The notes under the pieces are model-generated. The model searched no databases and was not told the DNA's origin. It was given only the letters and a program-made list of their open reading frames with translations. The position numbers and the translations under genes are program-made. DNA of 46,552 nucleotides from Nitrososphaeria archaeon (GTDB lineage: Archaea; Thermoproteota; Nitrososphaeria; Nitrososphaerales; Nitrososphaeraceae): positions 1-46,552 of the forward strand of contig JAJPIN010000065.1 in the NCBI GenBank assembly GCA_021324715.1, written 5' to 3'. Positions 8,548-17,371 of this stretch are shown piece by piece; the first letter of the stretch is position 1; every line of letters begins with the position of its first letter.

Positions 8548-9495
8548 TTGACAATTTTAAATCTTTTCGATTCTCTCTTTATTACTCCGGAAAGAACCAA
8601 AGCTGGAGCTTCCTTCGGGGATATTGATACGAAAATTTCATACGGTGATGCAAAATTAGTATTCTTTGGTATTCCATTGGAGCTAACTACATCATTCGGA
8701 AAAGGTACAAAAAGAGGTCCAGAAGCGATCAGGAGTGCTTCTGCACGTCAGATTGAAACATTCATTTACGATGAAAAAAAGGACATTAAGGAAATTGCCA
8801 AAATTTTCGATTTGGGAGACGTTAAAATACCTAATTATCACGATCATAAATTACATTCCATCTTTTCCTTTCTGGATGAAAAGATTCCTCCTCTGGTAAA
8901 AGAACTATCTAGGAATAAGAAAAAACCATTTATCCTTGGAGGAGAACATACCATAACGTATTTTTGTTTTAAGGGTCTTTCAGATAATCAGCCTCTCTTG
9001 ATACACTTTGATGCACATAGAGATTTAAAACCCGAATATGATGGTATGAAACTCTGTCATACTACCCCATTCTATAGGTTGATAGATGAAGGATACATTC
9101 AAGGCAAAAATATCATACAAATAGGTATCAGACAAACAGATAAGAACGAAAATAATATTGCAGAAAAAAATGGTATTATAACCTTCGACCCATGGAAAAT
9201 AAAAAAAAATATTGATGATGTATCAACTTATATTTCCAAGGTTACTGCCAATAGAAACATATACATATCGTTCGACATTGATGTTTATGATTCGCCATAC
9301 GTTCCTTGTACAGGAACTCCTGAGCCATTTGGATTGGATCCGTTTGAAATAATTAAGCTATTCAAAAGTATTAACGATTCGGCGAGTCTGTTAGGAATGG
9401 ATTTTGTAGAGGTTTCACTCAAAAACCATGATTACAGGGAAGGTACGCTTGCTGCACAAACTCTTTTAAGGATAATTCCTAGAAAGTATGTTTAG
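8548..9495 (+). CDS. Ureohydrolase (agmatinase/arginase family)
   Basis: A 315-aa binuclear-manganese ureohydrolase. The metal ligands are present: H134 (LGGEHT), D155-H157-D159 (HFDAHRD), D243-D245 (SFDIDVYDS). The substrate-loop segment YVPCTGTPEP matches the family's PGTGTPEPGG, with Cys replacing the first Gly. The family includes agmatinase (agmatine to putrescine and urea), arginase and formimidoylglutamase. Agmatinase is the best guess for an archaeon, since polyamines derive from arginine there, but sequence alone does not settle the substrate. Urea release could feed ammonia supply in an ammonia oxidiser if urease is present. It starts at TTG 8548, with an AT-rich TATA-like stretch (8507-8519) about 30 bp before. 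Confidence 0.85.
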   Translation: MTILNLFDSLFITPERTKAGASFGDIDTKISYGDAKLVFFGIPLELTTSFGKGTKRGPEAIRSASARQIETFIYDEKKDIKEIAKIFDLGDVKIPNYHDHKLHSIFSFLDEKIPPLVKELSRNKKKPFILGGEHTITYFCFKGLSDNQPLLIHFDAHRDLKPEYDGMKLCHTTPFYRLIDEGYIQGKNIIQIGIRQTDKNENNIAEKNGIITFDPWKIKKNIDDVSTYISKVTANRNIYISFDIDVYDSPYVPCTGTPEPFGLDPFEIIKLFKSINDSASLLGMDFVEVSLKNHDYREGTLAAQTLLRIIPRKYV

Positions 9496-9559
9496 CTGAA
9501 TGGAAATGATTGGTATACTAGTCAGCTTGTAATTATTGTTGTACTGTTTTACTATTATA

Positions 9560-9769
9560 TTAGCCCCATCTGGCTCTCTCGTTTTCTCTATCTTCTTTTG
9601 TCGCTTTTTTCCATTCCTTATAGTGTTGTCTACATAGATACACCCTTTTGTTTGAAGTATTAACTTGTAAATCTGAAGCCATGCTTGCCTTACTTCCACT
9701 GATTGATCTCTCAGCTGAATTTGAGCATCCACTTACACTGCAGTTTACCCCTTTGTCTACTCTTCCCAT
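9560..9769 (-). CDS. Small Cys/His (zinc-binding-like) protein
   Basis: A 69-aa basic protein. C10 and C15 (CSVSGC) near the N-terminus and a CRQH pair (about residues 46-49) form a plausible C-C-C-H zinc site. The C-terminus is a highly charged helix (YKEWKKATKEDRENERARWG), suggesting nucleic-acid or protein binding. The function is unknown. The ATG lies inside a perfect inverted repeat (9764-9779). It reads in the same direction as the ThrRS gene behind it and converges on the ureohydrolase gene. Confidence 0.65.
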   Translation of the reverse strand: MGRVDKGVNCSVSGCSNSAERSISGSKASMASDLQVNTSNKRVYLCRQHYKEWKKATKEDRENERARWG

Positions 9770-9779
9770 TTGAATGGGA
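9764..9779. repeat. Inverted repeat over the start codon
   Basis: TCCCATT-TG-AATGGGA is a perfect 7-bp inverted repeat with a 2-bp centre. It contains the ATG of the Cys/His protein. With so short a centre it fits a DNA operator better than an RNA hairpin, and would allow autoregulation. This is inference only. Confidence 0.4.
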
Positions 9780-9852
9780 TCTAATTATTAAATATAAAAA
9801 CATTAAATGAATGACATAATGGTAAATTTAATCCTCTACCTGTATCAGTATT

Positions 9853-11730
9853 TCATACCATAATTATTGGACGTTTTGATAAATATTTTGGTAGGTTTAG
9901 TGGTAAGTACGGTTTATCTGATATTTCTTGTTTAATACGTCTCATGAGATTTTCTATCGAAATGTTGTATTGAGATTTAGTCACTCTTTCCCTCACTACA
10001 AATTCTTTACCTCCAGCTTCTTTGTCTCCAATGACAATGATGAAATGAACCCATTCAGATTCTGCTTCTCTAATTTTTTTTGCAACAGAAAGCTCCCTGT
10101 CATCAATGTCTGTCCTTATACTGTTTTTGTTAAGCAGCTCCAAGATTTTTTCACAGAACGCCAAATGATTTGAAGAGACCGGAATTATTCTTATCTGTGT
10201 ATGTGATAGCCATAGAGGCAATGCTGGTGGCTTGCCTGTATGTACCTCCATGTCGGCTTTTTCAAGTAGTGCAAATATTACCCGCTCTACCGCTCCACTA
10301 GGAGAGTTATGCAATATGATTGGATATTTTTTCTCGCCGTCACTATCAACAAATTCAATGTTGTATCTTTGCCCATTTTCAATATCAATTTGATCAGTGG
10401 AGAGTGCGGCAGCTTTTCCCGACCTGTCTACAAAATTAAATTCCCACTTTACGATAAAATAAAAGAATTTTTCTTTCCACATTTCTACCAGGATGGGTTT
10501 CTTTAATCTAGCCGCAAATGCCTGAATAAATTCTTTATTTTGTTCATAAAAGTCTGTAGTAAACCGGATAACCATTTCTAGGTCGTCATTAGGGGAAATA
10601 CCCAGTCCCTCTACAACTTTCAAAGATAGCTCAAATCTTTTTACAAACTCTTCTTTTGCTTGAACGATATCCCTACAAAAAGCATGGCAATCTGGCATGC
10701 TGAATGCTCTAAGTCTCCTAAGTCCCACTAGTTCGCCACTCTTTTCTCTTCTAAATGAATATCTAGTTAATTCATAAAGCTTCAATGGAAGCTGTTTGTA
10801 AGAAATTTGAAAGTCCTTGGCCATTAAGAATTGACCAAAACATGCGGCAAACCTTAGGAAAAGCTGCTTATTGTCTGATTGAATATTGTATTGCCTGGCT
10901 GGAAATCTGTTGAAGTAACTATGAATTGACGGATGATTGGAATCATACATCACTGGTGTCTCGACTTCAATTCCCCCATATTCGTGAATCATTTTTGTCA
11001 CATAGGTCTCTATTAATGATTTCATTAAACGTCCCTTGGGATAGTATCTCAAATTTCCTCCATCCGAAGATGGTTCATAGTCAGCTATTGCCAATCTCTT
11101 CATCAATTTTACATGGGGCGGAACTTCAACTACTGTTCTCTTCTTAGATAATTCATATTCTGCTAATTTTTTAAGTGCACTGTCTTTTTGAAAAGCATAA
11201 TCATTTATTGGAATTAACTTATCTTCAGGCACATGTACGTACCAAGTTGAGTTTAGGGCATCTTCAGATTTTAGTGCGCTTGATATTAAGGTCAATTCCT
11301 TTTTCTCGCCGTTACCTTTACTATGAATGGTTTTAGCGTGTTCTGCTAGTGGATGTCCTTTGATTTTTATGTGAAATGACTTTGTCCAACCAAACGGTGC
11401 CCGATTTACAGTCGTAAACAGATCTCTTGCCTGATTCTCAATTGAAATTAGTACTGCAAGAGCTGTGCCGTGTGTCGCTAACTGGGAACTTAGGTGTGCA
11501 TAAGGATAGAGTAGTAAATTCTCACATTTTATTTTCTCGCTATATGCCTTCAATTCCTTGCAAACATCATCAATTATGGACTCGTCATCATCTTTTTCTA
11601 CGGCAATTAATGCTACTATCACTTCATCTATTTTTTTACTGGCTTTGTATTGGATATCTTCTGCGGCTTCCACCTCTTTAGAAATCGGTTGGTATTCGAT
11701 AAAATCTGAATGCAGCAACAAAATACGCAT
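9853..11730 (-). CDS. thrS: Threonyl-tRNA synthetase, archaeal type
   Basis: It charges tRNA-Thr in the cytoplasm. The 625-aa protein has the archaeal architecture: an N-terminal DTD-like editing domain (residues 1 to ~140, MRILLLHSDFIEYQP) that removes mis-attached serine, then the class II catalytic core with motif 2 around RREKSGELVGLRRLRAFS and the DCHAFC segment, motif 3 HNSPSGAVERVIFALLE, and a C-terminal anticodon-binding domain (from about residue 510, PLWLSHTQIRIIPVS). Bacterial ThrRS has an unrelated N2 editing domain, so this confirms archaeal origin. The start is an ATG; the gene is monocistronic. Confidence 0.96.
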   Translation of the reverse strand: MRILLLHSDFIEYQPISKEVEAAEDIQYKASKKIDEVIVALIAVEKDDDESIIDDVCKELKAYSEKIKCENLLLYPYAHLSSQLATHGTALAVLISIENQARDLFTTVNRAPFGWTKSFHIKIKGHPLAEHAKTIHSKGNGEKKELTLISSALKSEDALNSTWYVHVPEDKLIPINDYAFQKDSALKKLAEYELSKKRTVVEVPPHVKLMKRLAIADYEPSSDGGNLRYYPKGRLMKSLIETYVTKMIHEYGGIEVETPVMYDSNHPSIHSYFNRFPARQYNIQSDNKQLFLRFAACFGQFLMAKDFQISYKQLPLKLYELTRYSFRREKSGELVGLRRLRAFSMPDCHAFCRDIVQAKEEFVKRFELSLKVVEGLGISPNDDLEMVIRFTTDFYEQNKEFIQAFAARLKKPILVEMWKEKFFYFIVKWEFNFVDRSGKAAALSTDQIDIENGQRYNIEFVDSDGEKKYPIILHNSPSGAVERVIFALLEKADMEVHTGKPPALPLWLSHTQIRIIPVSSNHLAFCEKILELLNKNSIRTDIDDRELSVAKKIREAESEWVHFIIVIGDKEAGGKEFVVRERVTKSQYNISIENLMRRIKQEISDKPYLPLNLPKYLSKRPIIMV

Positions 11731-11797
11731 TTGATGACGAAAACTAATCCTATGAGGTTAAATTAATTGGTTTGGACCCAACAACTTAATAATGGAA

Positions 11798-13357
11798 TTA
11801 ATAGTTGGACCTAAGTTCAATAAAGCGTGATTCAGGGCTTAATTTCAAATTTGTATATGGATACTTGTTGATATTAGTGCCCCCGGTAAAATTCTGTTCA
11901 AACCTTGCCAAATTATGAGTAGCGTTGTATGCCAAATTTAACCTTGAATCATTATCCCCGCGGTCTAAAATTTTTTGAAATCCGCTATCTATAATCATCA
12001 TGTATTTTTCCGTCTTGAATGGAGTCTTACTATAAAAATTTTTTGCATCAAACGTTTTATTAAAAACAAATTCTGGAATCCAGAAATATTGTGGATTTCC
12101 AACCAGGGTTACCTTATCTGCTGGGTTGATACTTGATGAATTGTTATTACTATTAGGTAAATTTGAAAGAACAAATGCAAGAGCCCGGTAATAAGTTGAA
12201 TTTGTATTTATAGTTATTATCATAGTTATGCTGCAGACGCCAAAGATCCCGATAATTGCTATTCTAATATAAGGTAACAAATTTCTCGTTTTAATATTGG
12301 ATATATTACTGCCTATTTTTTCAAGCATATTTGCTCCTGCTATGCATAATGGGGGTAGTAATAATATCATATGAAATGAAGAAACATAGCCTATTGCCTG
12401 GAGAAATATAAAACCCGGAATTACCCATAGCAATATGAAATAGTCTTTTTTGATGGCAGCATAGACCAGACCACCCATTCCTAAAACAAACAATACAGGG
12501 TCTATCTCGAAGAATGTATTTATGGTATTGATTAAAGGTCTGTCTCTGGCAATTTGGTAACGAACACCACTGATCCAATCATTCAAATCTCCAATTAGTG
12601 TAGCGTGCAGAGGCCACAAAAAAGGAACCAAAATGACAGGAATTAACCAAACTAGTACGTATTTCTTTTTTCTAGTAACTAAATACGTCATGGTTAATCC
12701 CACTGGGATTACTGTGAAAGCAGGGATCTTGGTAAAAATTGCAAGACCAAGAAAAATTCCTGAGACAATCAAAGTAAGCTTGGTGTATTGTCTTTGTTCG
12801 CGTTGTGGTCGCATCTGATGTTGCTGTTCCCCCTTGCGCCTATCAAGACTCAAGATGAGTAATATTGAAGTCAATATAAAGGGCAGTTGAATTGACTCTA
12901 GAAATATTCTTCTAGTCAGCCAAGTAAACGGCATTACTGCAAATAATACAGCTGCTATAATCGCGACATTTCTTCCGTATCTATATTCTGTGATCCTATA
13001 CAACAGGAAAGTATCAATTACAGCTAAAATTCCCATTATTAGGCGCGGAACCAAATACAGCTGCTCAACAGGATTCTTTTCACCTGCGTTAACAAAACCG
13101 GGATAACCAATAATGCTAAAAATCCCTGCCAAGAAAATTTGACCAAAATAAGGCGCTCGATATCGAGCTTGTGGTTGAAGCCCATCGCCATCTTCAGTGG
13201 AAATCGCTTTCCTTAGGTAATGTCCCTCATCTGTATGTATTGATGGAAAACCCGTAGGATTCCATAAGTGAGTGTAGGCAGATAAGATAAGCGGTATTAA
13301 AATGAAAACTAGCAATCGTAGCTTTCTTTTTTCTTTTAACTGTAACAGTAGCCCCAA
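11798..13357 (-). CDS. GT39-type membrane glycosyltransferase
   Basis: A 519-aa polytopic membrane protein with about ten hydrophobic segments spread over the first ~380 residues and a soluble C-terminal domain. The first external loop carries the acidic TDEGHYLRKAI motif expected of the PMT/ArnT (GT39/GT-C) superfamily, which uses lipid-linked sugars. The likely role is transfer of a sugar to protein or lipid at the outer membrane face. It starts at TTG with a Shine-Dalgarno-like AAGGAAG 4-5 bases upstream. It is co-directional with the secreted GH5 and the dehydrogenase gene, so a surface-glycan role is reasonable. The exact donor and acceptor are unknown. Confidence 0.82.
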   Translation of the reverse strand: MGLLLQLKEKRKLRLLVFILIPLILSAYTHLWNPTGFPSIHTDEGHYLRKAISTEDGDGLQPQARYRAPYFGQIFLAGIFSIIGYPGFVNAGEKNPVEQLYLVPRLIMGILAVIDTFLLYRITEYRYGRNVAIIAAVLFAVMPFTWLTRRIFLESIQLPFILTSILLILSLDRRKGEQQHQMRPQREQRQYTKLTLIVSGIFLGLAIFTKIPAFTVIPVGLTMTYLVTRKKKYVLVWLIPVILVPFLWPLHATLIGDLNDWISGVRYQIARDRPLINTINTFFEIDPVLFVLGMGGLVYAAIKKDYFILLWVIPGFIFLQAIGYVSSFHMILLLPPLCIAGANMLEKIGSNISNIKTRNLLPYIRIAIIGIFGVCSITMIITINTNSTYYRALAFVLSNLPNSNNNSSSINPADKVTLVGNPQYFWIPEFVFNKTFDAKNFYSKTPFKTEKYMMIIDSGFQKILDRGDNDSRLNLAYNATHNLARFEQNFTGGTNINKYPYTNLKLSPESRFIELRSNY

Positions 13358-13506
13358 TCAGCTTCCTTTTCCATTTACTATGGAATTTATACAAGAATTA
13401 AACCTTATGGACGTGTATTTCATCATTTAGGATGCTGAAAATGACCTTTGTGACTGATTCAAGTTACCCCGAAGTGGAGTTTAATAGTATAGGAGATATT
13501 GATACA

Positions 13507-14715
13507 CTATTTAGCGTTCTTACCTGAATAAACCGATTGAACAGCATTTTTTAATATATCAAAGTATTTCGTAGGAATTAAATTGCCATTCTCATCACTT
13601 GTCACTAAATTAAAGTTTTCAACTCTGTGTGGCCTGAAATTCCAATACCAAAAAGCCCATCCGTATGGATCTATTTGATTAAATTTTTTTAATATCACTG
13701 TGGTGTCCTTAGGAGTGATATCACTTGTTTTTGGATTTATTTCATAGACAAAGTCGCCTTCTTCGTTTATTACTTTATCTCTGGCTACATTGTTCCATTC
13801 TCCAATATATACGGGAACTCCTGATAAGTTGCCGGCAGTTATGAACATGTTCAACCTTTGTTCTTGGTAGCTGCCCGGAGATGGCAGTCCATATATACTA
13901 AATTTGAAGAGAGTATTTGTCTTATTTGCAGGCGCCATTTTTGCAAGATTAGTTGCATTAACTCCAATGTTACTCTTTAGGTCGACAGGTATTGTCATAC
14001 TGTATATTATATGCTTCTGAGTTACCTTTCGCATTTCGTCAGTCATAAACGTATTATATTTTCCAATTTTTTCCCACTGATCTACACTATGTACTTGCGG
14101 TTCACTCAGGATCTCATAACCTACTGTACTAGGATGACTATCAACAATACTGACTACTTTTTTTAAGAATTGAGCTTGTAGATTCCAACCATCAGTACCA
14201 TTTGTGTCTTTGATCCCTCTATTCCACCAGTCTGTCCACCACGCTGCTGCTGATGGATAAGTAGGGCCACCACCACTTCCATACGGATATTTTGAGTTAT
14301 TTTGAAATAAAAAGGTTGGAAATCCAGTTCCTCTTTGAGGATTAAGCCATGATGAAGTATGGAACTGATGATTATCATATATTATTTTTAACCCATACTT
14401 GTCGGCTAGGATAGCGACAAATTTTAGCTCATTTATGAATGCTATAGGATTTTTCACGTAAGATTCCCAATAATATACATATCTCACATGATTCATTCCG
14501 CCGTCTTTTAGTATCTTAAAGCTTTGGTCATAGTAGTTATCAGGGAAAGGATTCTTAAAGTCTCGTGTCTGGGGCAAACTGGTATAATAGCCTAGCATGT
14601 TTACTCCGATCAGAGGTTGGGGCTTTACTGCTTGAGCATAGCTTAGATTAGCTGTCAGTGATAAGTTTACAATTAATAAGAAGAGAAATGAAAGCCCAAA
14701 AACGGACAGATTCAT
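13507..14715 (-). CDS. Secreted glycoside hydrolase family 5-like
   Basis: A 402-aa protein with a signal peptide (hydrophobic residues ~5-25, cleavage near SYAQA) and a TIM-barrel of the cellulase/GH5 clan. The strand motifs are visible: HVRYVYYWESY, IIYDNHQ, then YEILSEPQ with the acid/base E205 (SEP in place of the usual NEP) and VYIGEWN with the nucleophile E306. Aromatic residues (WWTDWWN, WAFWYWNF) would line a glycan-binding groove. Family knowledge points to endo-beta-glucanase or mannanase activity. In this setting it may trim the cell's own polysaccharide, as BcsZ does in cellulose export. It lies next to the sugar-nucleotide dehydrogenase and near the GT2. Confidence 0.82.
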   Translation of the reverse strand: MNLSVFGLSFLFLLIVNLSLTANLSYAQAVKPQPLIGVNMLGYYTSLPQTRDFKNPFPDNYYDQSFKILKDGGMNHVRYVYYWESYVKNPIAFINELKFVAILADKYGLKIIYDNHQFHTSSWLNPQRGTGFPTFLFQNNSKYPYGSGGGPTYPSAAAWWTDWWNRGIKDTNGTDGWNLQAQFLKKVVSIVDSHPSTVGYEILSEPQVHSVDQWEKIGKYNTFMTDEMRKVTQKHIIYSMTIPVDLKSNIGVNATNLAKMAPANKTNTLFKFSIYGLPSPGSYQEQRLNMFITAGNLSGVPVYIGEWNNVARDKVINEEGDFVYEINPKTSDITPKDTTVILKKFNQIDPYGWAFWYWNFRPHRVENFNLVTSDENGNLIPTKYFDILKNAVQSVYSGKNAK

Positions 14716-14770
14716 TATTAAGACAAAAATTTAGCTCCCAATATAAATTATTGAAGAGCTTCTTTGGAAA

Positions 14771-15664
14771 TTAATTATGAGCTTCTCTAGCGCCCGAGAC
14801 TAGCTGTCTTGTAGTTGTCAGGTCCTCAATTTTTTTGTTTATGTTTAATACTATTTCAAGCAAGTCAGGTTCAATTCTGTTTTGTTTTATGAACGAAGCT
14901 AATGCCTGGGTGTCTTTAGGTAGACACATTCCATCAAATGGTCTTCCAAATTCAGTACCATACTTGCCAATTCTTTTATCCAGTGATACACCTAAACTTA
15001 CAACCTTATCATCTATTCCCAAATGTTTGCATATCATTCCTATTTCATTAAAGAACGAAATCTTCAATGATAAAAAGCAGTTTGATGCATATTTGATAAG
15101 CTCTGCTGCCTCGAATGATGTTGTGATTATATTTTTTGTTAAAGGTTGGTATATATCTACTAATAATTTTGATAATTTATTACCACTTTCCTCTCCTATT
15201 ATTACCCTATCCGGAGTGAAGAAATCATCTAATGCCGAATTTTGCCTCAGAAATTCCGGATTATAGGCAACCTCATAATCCACTCCTCTTCTTTTGGCGC
15301 AATTTTTTTCAAGATAGTTCACGACTACGCTACGCATGGTGCCAGGTAGCATCGTGCTCCGGAAGACCAGCAAATGACGCTTTACAGATGTATTGAGATA
15401 ATTTGCGAGTTGATAGAGTGCAGATAGTATTTGAGAGAGATCTTGTTGGGAGTTATGAGTTGGAGTGTTAACACACACAAATGAAATATCTGTTTGAGAT
15501 AATGCTTCACCCAAATCATTAGCTACGTTGTATCCATTGCTTTTTAAAGTCCTCAGCCTCTCCTTTGAAATGTCGTAAAAAATGACTTCATGACCTAACT
15601 TGTGAAACCCTTGGCCCGTTGCACTGCCTACTACACCCGAACCAATAATGCTTATCTTACTCGT
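14771..15664 (-). CDS. Nucleotide-sugar dehydrogenase, two-domain, no standard start codon
   Basis: It resembles UDP-glucose/GDP-mannose dehydrogenases, which oxidise a sugar nucleotide to a uronic acid. The N-terminal Rossmann motif KISIIGSGVVGSATG is intact, as are YNPEFLRQNSALDDFFTPDR, the central helix AELIKYASNCFLSLKISF and the catalytic Cys in MCLPKDTQAL (~C247). The frame is open only from an ACG at 15664: an in-frame TGA precedes it, and no ATG, GTG or TTG occurs until a TTG at 15514, which would delete the NAD site. GAGGG lies 8 bases before the ACG, so this looks like an ATG-to-ACG change or true ACG initiation. The UDP-binding C-terminal domain (~120 aa) is absent. A pseudogene in early decay is the alternative. 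Confidence 0.75.
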   Translation of the reverse strand, partial: TSKISIIGSGVVGSATGQGFHKLGHEVIFYDISKERLRTLKSNGYNVANDLGEALSQTDISFVCVNTPTHNSQQDLSQILSALYQLANYLNTSVKRHLLVFRSTMLPGTMRSVVVNYLEKNCAKRRGVDYEVAYNPEFLRQNSALDDFFTPDRVIIGEESGNKLSKLLVDIYQPLTKNIITTSFEAAELIKYASNCFLSLKISFFNEIGMICKHLGIDDKVVSLGVSLDKRIGKYGTEFGRPFDGMCLPKDTQALASFIKQNRIEPDLLEIVLNINKKIEDLTTTRQLVSGAREAHN

Positions 15665-15833
15665 TCAAAATCCCTCTTTATTATAGGGGGGTTATAATTA
15701 ATCATATTTATATAATTCCTTTTCATTTTCGAGTAAGAAATAAGGTAAAAATTAACAGGAATCATCTTACTTCAATAACTTCTAGCTCATAATAAAAGTT
15801 ACTAATAAATAATCTGGAAAGAGAGATAGAACA

Positions 15834-17297
15834 GTGAATTCTAACAGAGCCGCAACTCTTCACAAGCATAGCAGAATTTTTGGCAACTTAGTTTTTGACC
15901 TGATACTCCTAGGATTTGCAATTTCACTGGTTTTATCACCTATCTGGTTTGACATTAATGATATTGTTTATCAAATTACTGGTTTGCAAAATTATGTAGT
16001 TAGAAATCTGGTGCCAAGTTCATTATACAATTATTGGCTTGTTATACCGCTCGGAGTTATCGGTATCTGGAGATGGACAGTATGGCTTATCAAGAAAATT
16101 GTCGCATCATTTTATTCTCCTATACTGCCTGAATCAAACCATCTCAATTCACGAGGTACACTCGACTTTGCCGTATCAGTAATTGTCCCTGTTTATGATG
16201 AGGACCCGAAAATCTTTAGGCGATCTTTAGAGTCATGGTGGAAAAATAAGCCTAGTGAAATAATTACAATTATTGATAAATCAGATACAGGATGCATGGC
16301 TGAATTTAAAGAATTTCAACAAGGCAAGGATAATCTTAAATTGATAATAACATCGAAACCTGGGAAAAGACCTGCCCTTGTTGATGGTATTCTGCAATCA
16401 AATGGCGAAATTGTTGCTCTAACCGATAGTGATACAATGTGGGATGCAAATTTCCTCGAAAATGCATTACGACCATTCCAGGTCGATTCAAAAATTGGCG
16501 GAGTAACTCCTAGATATCATCCTATTGAAAGAAGAACAATATGGCAAAAGATGACTGATATTTTTTGGGATTCTAGAAACTATCTAGATATGCCAGCACA
16601 GACGGCAGGAGGAAAAGCTTTGTCGTGCCTGAGCGGAAAAACTGCATTATACCGTAGGAAAATTCTATTACCTAAAATCAATTTCTTCCTAAATGAGTTT
16701 ATTCTTGGTAGAAAAAAAGAATCAGGTGAAGATAAATGCTTCACGAGGCTTGTTCAACAGGAAGGGTGGAAGACATATTATCAAAGTTCTGCAATAATAT
16801 ACTCTTCTTCCGCCCCAGAATTTGACCAATTCATCAGGCAACGAATTAGATGGGCAAGAAATAGTCATAATTCTGATTTCCAGAGTTTATGGAACGGATG
16901 GGTATGGAAATGTCCATACCTTGCATTCTCTATGATAGATCGTTTTGTTTCGGTCTTTACTCTATTACTTGGTCCAATTTTTTTCTCAATAGCCATTCTC
17001 GAAAATCAATGGGGTTTAGCAATTTCAATTCTTATCTTATGGCTTGTTGGAAGGATGATTAAGATCTTTCCGCATTTAAGACGCAATCCAGCTGATCTAT
17101 TCTTACTGCCTATATACTTGGGAGTAAGTTTCTTGATGGCACTAACTAGATTGTACGCTCTTGTTACTATTCGGGATCAACATACCATAAGGGGATTCGC
17201 AAAGACAAAAGCTAGCAGAATAAAGAGAATTAAGGATTATCTTTTAACCATCGAAATGATAGCAGGGATATTCATTTTCGCATTCACCCTACACTGA
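15834..17297 (+). CDS. Processive GT2 glycosyltransferase (hyaluronan/cellulose synthase-like)
   Basis: A 487-aa inner-membrane glycosyltransferase. Two N-terminal membrane helices (~20-38 and 67-90) precede a GT-A domain with SVIVPVYDED (115-124), the metal-binding D198-S-D200 (TDSDTMWD), a GED acid segment (SGEDKCF) and the (Q/R)xxRW motif of processive synthases (QRIRWARNS). Three or four C-terminal helices follow. This is the layout of hyaluronan, chitin and cellulose synthases, which build and extrude a polysaccharide. It starts at GTG, with a GA-rich stretch upstream. It is divergent from the nucleotide-sugar dehydrogenase, whose product would be a suitable uronic-acid donor. Confidence 0.85.
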   Translation: MNSNRAATLHKHSRIFGNLVFDLILLGFAISLVLSPIWFDINDIVYQITGLQNYVVRNLVPSSLYNYWLVIPLGVIGIWRWTVWLIKKIVASFYSPILPESNHLNSRGTLDFAVSVIVPVYDEDPKIFRRSLESWWKNKPSEIITIIDKSDTGCMAEFKEFQQGKDNLKLIITSKPGKRPALVDGILQSNGEIVALTDSDTMWDANFLENALRPFQVDSKIGGVTPRYHPIERRTIWQKMTDIFWDSRNYLDMPAQTAGGKALSCLSGKTALYRRKILLPKINFFLNEFILGRKKESGEDKCFTRLVQQEGWKTYYQSSAIIYSSSAPEFDQFIRQRIRWARNSHNSDFQSLWNGWVWKCPYLAFSMIDRFVSVFTLLLGPIFFSIAILENQWGLAISILILWLVGRMIKIFPHLRRNPADLFLLPIYLGVSFLMALTRLYALVTIRDQHTIRGFAKTKASRIKRIKDYLLTIEMIAGIFIFAFTLH

Positions 17298-17371
17298 TTT
17301 CGACTATTATTGATGTTGTTGTCACCATCTAAATCAAAATAAAAATAAATTCGGTATCCAGATTTATAATA

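Noticed and set aside
9466..9732. 88-codon minus-strand frame overlapping the Cys/His protein
   Set aside because: The alternative frame at 9560-9769 has a coherent Cys/His pattern and an ATG start, and this one also runs into the ureohydrolase end.
13432..13527. 31-codon plus-strand ORF overlapping the GH5 3' end
   Set aside because: It is antisense to the GH5 tail, short, and lacks a promoter or motif; chance is the simplest explanation.
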